From positions 1 to 64,000 of the forward strand of contig JAKMXF010000361.1 of the NCBI GenBank assembly GCA_024704765.1: DNA of 64,000 nt. Direction: 5' to 3'. This DNA is from Oopsacas minuta. Taxonomy: Eukaryota > Porifera > Hexactinellida > Lyssacinosida > Leucopsacidae. The position numbers and the translations under genes were made by a program. Below the pieces are notes generated by a model. The model was not told the DNA's origin and did not search any database. It saw only the letters and a list, made by a program, of their open reading frames with translations. Positions 19,161 to 29,800 of the stretch are shown piece after piece. Each line of letters opens with the position of its first letter. Within the stretch, counting starts at the first letter, position 1.

Positions 19161-21730
19161 TTAAGTAAGATATCTGTGTATGAGCATGAGAGAGATCACT
19201 GCATATGCTAAGAAGAATGCAAATATTCTTATACAAGCCAGCAGAGGTATCCACAGAGGGTAATGATATACAGCACTGAAGAGACATACATTATGCCCGA
19301 GACCAGGATGATCATCTTTTGAGAAGTGAGAGTTTGTTAGTTTGTTTGTTATTAACGAAATTTGCTTGGAGTTGCGGCTAGAAATATTATGAAAGTTGTA
19401 CATCTGACTAGTATTAACTCCCTTCATTAATAGTCTGTTGAGGTGGTAATGAACTGTTTGGCTAGGACACGGGTTTTCGCCAGAGCAATACAAGGTATAT
19501 ATAGCTCTTTTAGTTGTCGTGCACTTTATTCTGCCTTCTTCACAAATTGTATTACTGATACAAACTGACTTCCAGGTTTCGTCAAATTTCTATAGTAAGG
19601 ATGCATAGTTTATCTGCTTGAGGATTGTATATTTTTGCGTTAGGAATATAGCATGGAAATGGAACATCTTTTTCTTCAAAAATATTATGAATATATGATC
19701 CTTGTGGCAGCTAAAATGTTGTATCGTATGTCACAATTACGTCATCATTAGTAACTTGTTGTTCCTGTTTATATGATGATATCGGTGATGTATAGAAATT
19801 AATAGAATCTAGACATGTTGGATTCTTGTAGGTAAATTGATTTGGATATGGAACAGGATCAAGATGTGTAATTGGCGAGTAATACAATGAATATTCCAAA
19901 CATCCATCACAATCAAACACAGATCTAGATTCCTTTGTGAGAAAATCTCCAGGGCCTAGTGACAAAGGAGTAGTTGATCTCAAACTTAGGAATTGGCTAC
20001 AAAATCCACTGATTAGTAGCGACGTAATCAATATTGTCACGATATGATGACAGAGAACTATTCTGTCTTCATTAGGTAGTTTCATATGATGAGGGGTGTT
20101 TAACAGATTAGCCGGGGTAATATGCAATTCCTTAAAATCTTCAATTCTGTATCGATACTTGTTCTTCTTTCCAAACACTTTTCCAAATAAAAACCACAAT
20201 TTCCATAGGAACAGGATATAGAGGAGTGGAGTTATGAGATATATTAGACCTGTGAAGATCCCAATAACGACTTGAGTAGTCAGGAATTGATTTTCATTGT
20301 AATTGCTGTCAAATGAAACGAACAGGAAAATGAAATAACATTCTAATACGCTAGTTAATAATTGAAGAAATAGTGTTGTTATGAATCCAATACAGAATAT
20401 TCTGAACATTTTTATGGAAACCTCAACCTTTTGGAACTGTCTACACCGATCCCTCCAATCAGCGAGAGATTATTCCTGTGAGAGATTTCTTTCTCTCTAA
20501 TTATTCGTATTGCAACGCGTACAAGAGCGAATGACGCAAAAGTAATGATTCCATTCTCAAATAGTTGAATTAACCGCCTGAATAGAGGGAAAGGTATATA
20601 CAGTATGTCCCGAAAGTTTTTTCCTATTGCATTACATATTATATTATAGACCCTTAGTTCAAATAATCTCACTAACTAAGATATACATTATTTTTATGAT
20701 TGATATGTGTATTTAGAGAAGGGTGACTTATCATTTTTCCCAAAGGCATTATATTCTTCTCGAATTATTTTGTAATTACAAATTTCTTTTTTTCCTGGAA
20801 ATTAGATGTCGAATTTTGGGAATCCCAGAGCAATTATCCTACGTTCGAAGGCAAAACAGTGTGGTCTAATATGAATCCGACTTACTTCGAAAATTGATAG
20901 ATGGGATGCCAGCAAGAATGAGAAAATGTGTAGATTTGGAAGGAGGTTATATCGGAAAGTAATTAAACGCCTATGGCACGTAACACTAATTATATAGGTA
21001 TTTATCTAATAGGAAAAAACTTTCGGGACATACTGTATAAGGTAACTACTTACTTTGTATATGTCCTGAAACATGGAGAGATGTCATTACGGTGTTCATG
21101 ATCCAATAAAGAATATTAGAATTCCTAAACAGCCCATATATCACACGAATAATGAATATTTTCAGGAAGAAGCGAAGCGAAAATTCACGATTTTGAAGAT
21201 AGCAAGTAATTTGGTATATAAACAAGGCTGCGAATAGCAATACAATCATAACTCAAGCACGATAAAGCCTCGATGGTATAGAGTACATAGTTATTTGTCG
21301 GAATTGCTAAATATTTCAATTGGTATTCCCCTCTTTTGTCAGGAAATAGTGTATTAACGATAGTTGGTATTCACTGGGTATAAGCATCTTTCCTCAGTCC
21401 ACTGTAGAGAAATAGCATATAAGCACCATTGACGTTGATTAGAATTATGAACGTCAGGTAGAATATTAACGATACAATGAGACAGTATATGATCTTGAAA
21501 TGATCATAGTACGCTACATACTGGGTAACATCCTCATTATTACTGTTTTGCTGTACTATTTTTTTGTATTCTAATACTTGTTTGTATAATTCTGCTGCTA
21601 GCCTTATTACAATTGGATAGCTTAATATTGCAATTACAATCTGAGCTACAAATATCGGTAAATATATAAAGAACGTGTAAAGTTCCTGGGTGTTGACACC
21701 TATCATTAACATGTCCCATAGAGGAGTCAT
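19161..21730 (-). CDS. multipass membrane protein locus, exon structure unresolved, possibly decaying
   Basis: Several protein-like segments lie on the minus strand in order. 21730-21371 starts with ATG and has two or three membrane spans (LYTFFIYLPIFVAQIVIAIL; FKIIYCLIVSLIFYLTFIIL). 21227-21054 is hydrophobic and ends at a good donor (GTAAGT). 20577-20412 has FASFALVRVAIRII. 20409-19711 has two strong spans (CIGFITTLFLQLLTSVLECY; VVIGIFTGLIYLITPLLYIL), a third near LVTILITSLLISG-like sequence, then a loop with Cys pairs. 19700-19161 continues with further Cys residues and a last span (WIPLLACIRIFAFFLAYAVISLML). Not all splice phases agree. An in-frame stop at 19711 and a frame change near 19590 can be removed by proposed introns of about 45 and 75 nt. 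It could be one gene, two tandem genes or a pseudogene. Family unknown. It is divergent from TRIP13, 169 bp away. Confidence 0.45.
20601..21035 (+). mobile_element. Tc1/mariner-derived MITE carrying a transposase C-terminal remnant
   Basis: A 435-bp element. The left end CAGTATGTCCCGAAAGTTTT and the right end AAAACTTTCGGGACATACTG are perfect inverted repeats over at least 20 bp, with TA on both sides. Near the right end, DGMPARMRKCVDLEGGYIGK and a stop (about 20900-20962) correspond to the last residues of the transposase at 840-903 (DGMPKRIHKCIELSGGYIGK). It is therefore an internally deleted relative of the same transposase group. It sits between a splice donor and the next exon of the minus-strand membrane locus. 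Confidence 0.88.
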
Positions 21731-21899
21731 TACAATATTTGCTCGAATTTAATATTGACTACTGAATATGAATATTGGAATTGTTCTGTAGTTTTCTTTA
21801 GTTTAGGAATATACACAATATTTGAGAGATTGAATTACAATCATTCTTCTTGTACTCCTCCAGGTTATTTGATAGGAATAGTATTAATTAATTCATAAG
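21731..21899. promoter_or_regulatory. shared divergent promoter region
   Basis: The 169 bp between the ATG of the minus-strand membrane locus and the first possible ATG of TRIP13. It is AT-rich. Divergent spacing this short implies a bidirectional promoter, an inference from layout only; no core element is claimed. Confidence 0.4.
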
Positions 21900-24800
21900 A
21901 TGCAGTCTTCCCTTCTGACCAATGAGCTCGCATCTAACAAGATAGTATCAATGAGTTATCATCCCTTATCTAATACAGAACATAATCCCAACAACATGTC
22001 TAGACCTTTACATTATCATCAGTATACTCCACAGAATCTTAATGGATATCCTAATCTACATAACTTCTCACAATCCTCCAGTCAATTATCCGCTCCCACC
22101 GTAGCTCCCGCTCTCCCTCCTCTAAACGATATCCAGATACATTCTCAAAACTTGACTGGGTACACGCCTCCACAAAAAATGTATAAATTATCAAATTCTT
22201 CTCCTCCGAACCTCTGTGTGGAAGCGTGTCAAACTGCACTGAGTACACAGCGAGCCTATGTCATTAAAGAACATATTACTCTGTTTTTAGAACGTACAAG
22301 CAGTAGACTAAATCTCATGCCGGGTACCTCTCAGAAAATAAGGTAATTTACTAATTTTATAAATTATGAATTTCCTTTAGGTAGAAACCACACGAACCTA
22401 ATATCAGAAACTATAAATATTGCTTCACCAAATACTGATAATATTCGATTTCAACCTTGAATGCATTCCTAACTTATTGTTAGTACTTTGTAGTGAATTT
22501 CAAGACTCAGTACTAGATGAGAACCTCGTATTCATAACAGTTTCTACTCCTGAGGAAGTACCTTCTTACGTCACCAAGAGTTCTGTCCCATGTATGAATC
22601 AGGACCGTATGCCACCTTCTATACACATATACCAGCTGTATGAGGGAGGACCTACCTATGAGGATATTGATGAGGATGAAGTGGGAGTTAACCGCCAGGT
22701 AGCTTCTCATTGGATGTTACCATCCTCTCAGTTTGAAGAGTTATGGGAATCATTAGTATTCCAAACTGGGCTAAAAGCTACCCTCATTAACTACGCTAAA
22801 ACTCTGCTACTCTTCTCAACCAGAGGAGTAAACTCCTCTCTCATAGCTTGTAACAGGATTATTCTGCTGTATGGTCCTCCAGGAACAGGTAGGAGCTACC
22901 ATCTCTATTCTTATATAGATTTACAGCTGATTTAATAGTTTACTGTATTGTAGGCAAGACAAGTCTATGTCGTGGTTTGGCTCAGAAACTGAGTATTCAA
23001 TTGAATGAGAGATTCACTCATTGCCAGCTTGTAGAAATTAACAGTCATTCTCTCTTCTCCAAATGGTTTTCTGAGAGCGGTAAGTTGGTACAGAAGATGT
23101 TTGATAGTGTGAGAGATCTAGCAGCTGATAGGAATGCTCTCATTTGTATTCTTATTGATGAGGTGAGTTGCCTTCATTATTGATTTAAGGAGAACGAATA
23201 AAAAAGATTAACTGTCTTTTATAGTACGATATATATTCTATTACAGTAGATGTCGGCTATAAGAACTCAGTTTTCCGAATCTTTTGTGCTCTACTCCATT
23301 GATTTTTTCCGAATACATAAAAACATTCTACTGGAAACCGTTCTCTTATATTCATGTAGAATTTATCCAGGTGTCAGAGGTAATCCTGTTCCCCTCTAGG
23401 AAATATTGTTTCCCTACCAAATTCAGGTACTTTCACGCAATCTATATGGTATCATTCGTTGTACCCATCACACGCAATCATCCGCCCTTCCAGGTGTGTT
23501 CGGCATTTGCAGACTAGTTTTATTTGTCCTCTTCTATTATTATGTTGTTTTCTGTTTTCGGATGGGAATGGATTCATATCCTCTTCATCTAGACATCTAG
23601 GATGAAGCCTCATCCTAGATTGTTCGAACTGTAATACACTCCCTGACCAAAAATATTGGAACACTCAGCCACAATTGACACTTGGCACAAATATGCATTT
23701 TACTCTGGTTGTATAGGCTGAAGATAGTTTCAAACATTTATGAACTTAATTCTATCATTAATTTTATCATTACAATCGCCTTTACTGATATATCCACAGA
23801 ATATTCAATACATATATTCTCGCAAAGTTCCATGTACTACATGTGTCATTAGTGTTATGGTGTTCTAATACTTTTGGACAGGGAGCGTATTTGTGGATCT
23901 TCTCCTACACACATCGCTGTCACGAATACCGGAGCAAAAAGTCGACAATCATAAACTTTTGTTTGTTTGTGTAGATCGACAAATGTTTTGGTATTGTGTT
24001 TTGCCTTGCATCATATCTCCCGCTGGCAAATATCACACGATTTCATCTATTAATAAAGAAATTGTATCAAAAAATCGATATAAATTATACTAACAAGTCT
24101 TGATATGCAAGAAGTTTTCTATATTTCTGGAATTGCTAAAGTTAATTCCCTCTGCTCAATTAATTTCTAATAGAAATTCGAACCTGAGACAAAACTTATT
24201 TCAACTAAGAATAATTATCTACAAGTATAAATTATAAATGCTCAAAGAAACCAATGTAAGTGCTCTAGTTATATTCGATAACACTTGCCACATGACCTCA
24301 ATAGATAATACTAATTAAAATTATAACACTTACATATAGAAAACACAAGTCTGGGGATAAATGCAAGTAGGATAATTGACAAGTGACAACCAATATTTAT
24401 CTCGGCAATGAACAAATCAGAGTGGGTAAAACTCACCCTAAAAATATCATGGTGGGTCAAAACCCACCACCATACCCGCCCTGCTTCTGTGTCCTCTCGA
24501 AAGATAAAAGCGAATATTTTCGAATTTTCCATTAATCCAAAATGTACGCGGAGAAATTCCAACCTTGTTATTGTCGCAAATGTTTTAACAAATGGGTTGC
24601 TAATAAGAGGCTATGTTTGAGGGAACATAATACCCAAGGGAAGTGTTCGGGGGAACAGGGTTCCTATGTTTTGCTACTCTCAAGTGTGTTAACTGTTAAG
24701 CGATATCCATTGCATTATTGCTACATGCCGGGTATAAGAACATTATATGCAATTCCCGAAGATAATCTTATAGCCTGCACCTGCTGTATTATGATACGAG

Positions 24801-25573
24801 AATTTATTTGATTGTACAGTGGAAACCGCCTATTAGCAACTATTTTCACTGTCATAGAGTGCAGTTTTGTATAGTAATTATGTGCATAATAGCGAAATTC
24901 ACGTATTAACAAGGAAAATTAATGCAAAATACGATTCGCTATTAGGAGGTTTCCACTGTATGTCTATTAGGTTGAGAGTCTAGCAGCAGCTAGATCTGCA
25001 TTCGTGTCCGGAAGCGAACCCTCAGACGCCCTACGAGTAGTTAACGCTATGCTAACACAAATAGACTCTCTACGTACTCTCCCTAATGTCATGATATTCT
25101 GTACCTCTAACATCACTGGTGCTATAGACCTAGCATTCATAGACAGAGCAGACATTAAGCAGTACATTGGTAATCCCTCTAAGGACGCTATCTACCGGAT
25201 ACTACAGTCATGTCTGCAAGAGATGATGAGGGCCGGTCTGGTATCTCCCCCTCAACCTCTGCTAGATGAAAGAGCTCTGCATTTGACAGAATTTGTAGAG
25301 AATGAAGCTACCCTTCTGAGTCTATCCCTCTACCGACTTGCTCAGGCCTGTGAGGGGATATCTGGACGTTGTCTCAGGAAGCTCCCTCTCTTGGCTTTCT
25401 CCTCTCTCCTGGATACAGGACATACCGGTACTGAACAACTCTCTGTAGGAGCTTCTGACTTTATTCAGGGTCTGGAGCAGATAGCACATCAGCAGTTCAA
25501 AGAAAGAGAAGAGTTACTGATGAATAATTATAAGAGTGATTCTTTTAAGTTCAGAGGAAAGATACAGGATTAA
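21900..25573 (+). CDS. TRIP13: TRIP13/PCH2 AAA+ ATPase
   Basis: Exons 21900-22342, 22494-22888, 22954-23162 and 24971-25573 give 549 residues with consistent phases. TRIP13 remodels HORMA-domain proteins (MAD2, HORMAD1) with p31comet, silencing the spindle checkpoint and acting in meiosis. Walker A GPPGTGKT is at about 275-282 and spans the exon 2/3 junction. INSHSLFSKWFSESGKLV follows and Walker B ILIDEVES spans the exon 3/4 junction. Sensor I is TSNIT and DRADIKQYIG is diagnostic. The C-terminal small domain includes SGRCLRKLP. The protein is over 100 residues longer than vertebrate TRIP13 because of a Ser/Pro/Asn/Gln-rich N-terminus; a downstream Met could be the real start. Intron 3 (1808 nt) is swollen by at least two MITEs, while intron 2 is 65 nt. 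Confidence 0.95.
23637..23887. mobile_element. Tc1/mariner-like MITE in TRIP13 intron 3
   Basis: 251 bp, TA on each side. The left end is CACTCCCTGACCAAAAATAT and the right, on the minus strand, CGCTCCCTGTCCAAAAGTAT. Each continues for about ten more bases of similarity (TTGGAACAC against TAGAACAC). It has no coding capacity. Confidence 0.82.
24817..24958. mobile_element. pogo/Tigger-like MITE, TTAGCAAC family, best-preserved copy
   Basis: 142 bp with TA at 24815-24816 and 24959-24960. The left end CAGTGGAAACCGCCTATTAG is matched at the right by CTATTAGGAGGTTTCCACTG. The interior has the shared family words ATAGAGTGCAgTTTTGTATAG and GCAAAATACGA. It ends only 10 bp before TRIP13 exon 4, so it occupies the usual polypyrimidine/branch region of that intron. 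Confidence 0.85.
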
Positions 25574-26811
25574 TTAATCCTCTCAGACTCCTCCTGACAG
25601 TCTCTGCAGCATACCCGATCACTTGCTTATGTGTATACGAGTATTATACTGTATTATAGGATATGCTGAGTTGTGTATATTCTAATTGATAGTAATACAG
25701 TAAACTTCGGATTTAACGACACTCATTTGGGCAAGCAAAATAGCTCGTTATATAGGATGTGTCGCTAAATCCGAAGCTACTCCGAATGTATTGTATATAG
25801 TATATACCTTGATGGACTCCAAATACATTCATTTTAATATGTTGCAACGCTCATGCGAAAACCAAACTATACATATGACGAACAAGTTTGGTGATATTAG
25901 TATAATGAGTAATATATAGTTGCATAAAGGCTGTATGTACATGTAAGTATAATATAGATTACTCAATACTTGTCGCTTCCGTTAGCCAACTCCGCCTGAA
26001 TCTATAAGGATGATGATATGTAGGTTTAGAAATTATTCGAAATTACATTGTACATAATGACTATATTTAAATGCGTTTTCCATTTGTTTAGACGGAAAAT
26101 GTATGATTCAAAACAAGAGAAGTTTAATGGTATATTCTGTATAGTTAGATAAATACAAACCCAATTATTTACAAATTAGACTGATTTTGCTAAGTTCCTG
26201 CATATACAGAAAGCATTTCTGCATTACACAGTATAAAATTCGCCAAAGTCGTAATTTCCGATGTAATTTAGATGCATCAGGCATGGAAAAGTGTCGATAT
26301 ATCCGAAGTGTCCTTATCTAACATGTCATTATACCTGAAGTATGGTGTGTAGAAATATTGCTGGAGATATATGGGCTAGAGTAAGTGTCGTTATAAGCGA
26401 TCTGTCGTTAAGTTAGGTATATGGAAATTTAAAGGCCACAAATATGATAGCTCTTTGTTTTAATTATGTTCGGGAAATGACTTAGGTTAACACTACACAA
26501 TAGAGTGTCTAAAATAGACCGTCTTCAAATAATAGAGCTCTTAAAATAATCATACCAAGAGTGTGTCCATGGTCCAGTAATACATTTGAGCTAACATCAT
26601 ACAACAGGACTCTATGCACCTGACAACATGTTAAAACCTTTGTGCATACCCATGGCCATGGTACACCTTATCTAATTATTACTTTACTAAAATATATAAG
26701 TTAGCTTCTTAATTATTTCGCCCATAAATTATGAGATTCCTCCCCAAGGGGAAATCCACCTGCTTACCTTAAATATTGTAAATACTACTTTCTAGCTTAT
26801 TAGGAAGAAGA
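25574..26811. other. intergenic region with inverted repeat words
   Basis: No gene seen. ACTTCGGATTTAACGACA (about 25703) is inverted at 25764 as TGTCGCTAAATCCGAAG. A further related word, GTGTCGTTATAAGCGATC, lies near 26385. This suggests a pogo-like element with a left end at about 25697 and an uncertain right end. Confidence 0.45.
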
Positions 26812-29800
26812 ATGAACACGCGTAATTTGAGATCTGAGGCTAAGTCAGCCCGCTACATCAGAGATGAAGTACGTAGGATGAAGCACAATATTGCTCAGAT
26901 CCGGAAATGGTGGGTATCAGTAATATAATTTAATATCTTAGGTACGTAGGTTTCAGTCCCGATAAACCAATATAAATTTATACTCCTGATAAGGGCTTCC
27001 ACTATAACATAATTAGACTACCCAATAGCTTATGACGTAATTAATAGATATATTACCATTACTTACTTACCAAATACAGATTGATTTTTTGTACAACTGT
27101 AATAGTACTGCTAGGTTATCTAATGTCTACCTTTGAGGACGGTACTTACACTAAGATAGAAAACATAGAGGTTACTCTCCCTGTCTCTGAGCAACAAATA
27201 GAACCTAACCACACAGCAGATGATGAGAGTAACTCTACTTCTAGAAGAGAGAACCATCTACCTGAATACTCAGAAAAACCTTCTACACAGAGGATGGAGA
27301 GAGACCTGCTGGATTTCTATCCGGGCTATAACGGGAAGTTTCCTTACATGCCACAACCCAAGGCGTACCAATCTCCTATTAAAACAGTGTTTGTAATTAT
27401 ACTTGTAATCTGCACTTCTCTCACGATGGTGACTATAATAGGACCGTTTAGCATATTCTATATGTACTGCTGTCCACACCCCGTGTTCCGTATGATGAAG
27501 GGATTCTGTCACTATTGGCTGTTATTCTTCGTATCTATCTTGGTGTATGGATTAAGATTTAAACTGATTCTTACAGGCCATAAGGGCAGATTCAAGCCCC
27601 GCTCTCTCATCATTATGAACCATCTCAGTCACTTTGACTGGGTTTGGTTTATTGCCTATGTAGTGAGGGCTGGTAGGATTATCGATCTAGCTGTTGTATT
27701 GAAGCATGAGATTAAGTTTGTACCTATACTGGGATGGGCAGCACAAGCTATGGGGTTCATATTTATACGACGGAATTGGGAAAATGACCAGGATTACATG
27801 CGTAGATATATTTCTATCTACAATGAGTATGATGACAACTTCTATCTGCTCATATTCCCAGAAGGGTCAGATTATAATCCTGAACATCTCACGAAGTGTA
27901 TTCAATACGCGGATAAGAAAAATATGACTCAATTGTATTACACACTTCAACCACGACTAAAGGGATTCAAACTTGTGGTAGAGATGATGCGTAAGAGAGG
28001 GATAAATGCTCTTTATGATATCACCATGGGTTACCCCAAGGATATCTCCAAAACTGAATTGGATTTCGTTAAAGGTCACACACCCCAAGAAGTACATTGT
28101 CATATTCAGTGCTTCGATGGAGATGAGATACCAGCTGGCGAGGAAGAACTTGGGATGTGGTGTCAGGAGCTATGGAGGATGAAGGATAAGAGGATGGAAA
28201 ATTTTGTTAAGGAGGGACATTTCCACGAGAACCCTACTGATCCTCACGAGCAATTAAATGGTGCAATCCCTATCAGGAATAATAGCCAGACCAATGCAGA
28301 GTATCTTAAGGGTTTTATTTTTAGCTTTATACTAACATCTATCAGTTTATTCTTATACATCTACTGCAATACCATGTGGCATTCTGTGTTCTGGTGTGTA
28401 TTTTTTACTTCTTTCAATTATCTCCCTACCAATGGACTGGATGGATATTTTCACTGGTGCCATAAGAAAATAATAAAGAATTCTAAATACAAATGAATAA
28501 TTATTTCTTTTCTAACTCTATTTTATATTTACTGAATAGATATTCTACCTTTTAATTTGCACACTATTCTATTATTTATTGTTATTCTTGGTTTATATTA
28601 TACAAGCCACTTCGCTTGCTTGCGTTGTGAAGCTTGGGCGAACGCGAATTGTTCGTAGTAGTCGCCCTTCGGGCGGCTCTAAAATATGTACTTGCTATAT
28701 ATCCTGGTAAAATGGTAACTATATAATGATAAATTAGTTAACAGATCGGAATTCGTGCTGGGCTATGTATTATTATCTAATCCAATCAATTTACAGTCTC
28801 AGATAAGAATTACAAATAATTACAACTTTTATACAATCAATTAAACTGATACACCTGATTGTCCGCTTAGTAATAATACCATTAAAACGACTCAATATAT
28901 TACAGAGGCTACTTACTGCTTAAAAATTAATTCACAACATAGTTACATGTTTATTCAATTGGAATTTTAAGAATTTTGCGAAATTGGAACTATAAAATAC
29001 TATTTTGCATTCAAATTAACATGTATTAGAGCCTAACATCTGTTAGGGCAGATTTTCTTAATTGGTAAACCCTCAAATCTGATAGGCCAATACATTTGAC
29101 ACCTATCCAGAGAGTTTATGTGATATCGCTTAGATATTAGAGTATGTTCCTAGATTTATCAAATTCCATATATCTGCCAAATTTCACGTTTGTAGCTCTT
29201 ATCAATTCCTCAACCTAGAGTCACTACTTCCCAATACATTTAGTATGAGATATAACATTTTGTCACCTTTTCTTAGAGATAAAAGAAGATTTAGCTTAGA
29301 AATTTAAATAATGTCCAGTCGACAAACTAGCAGTACAGTTTGGGGTTCTTCACCTTTTGTCGAAAAGAAATTACCTTGATTAGCCGGAAAAACGAGATCT
29401 CTTGCATAAATTTTGAATTGAAGGCCAAAAGGTGTGAAAATATTATGAATCATATCTTAAATGTGCAGATAGAGATTTAAAGATATCAAATATGATTCTA
29501 ATTAGTACACTACTAGCGCGCTTCGCTTGCTCGGTCGCTGCGCGGCAGCTTAGTGCCTCAAATTAACTTAAGTATTAAATAGCTAAATTTTTTGATGGTT
29601 TGGGCGCTACGCGAACGGGTATTATACTCAGCACTACCTGCCTGGAAGATAAATTTTGCGGAAACTTTTACTTTTTATTATCCATGGTCCATCCAAATTC
29701 CATTTAATGGCCTTCTATGGTAATACTCAGGGTGACCAGATGTCTTCGTTATAAAAAAAGGACACTTTTCTATGATATACAATGTATACGTAAATCACTG

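Noticed and set aside
21211-21245. A 16-nt intron joining two frames in the membrane locus
   Set aside because: Too short for an animal spliceosome; the smallest well-supported intron here is 50 nt. A frameshift or different exon limits are more likely.
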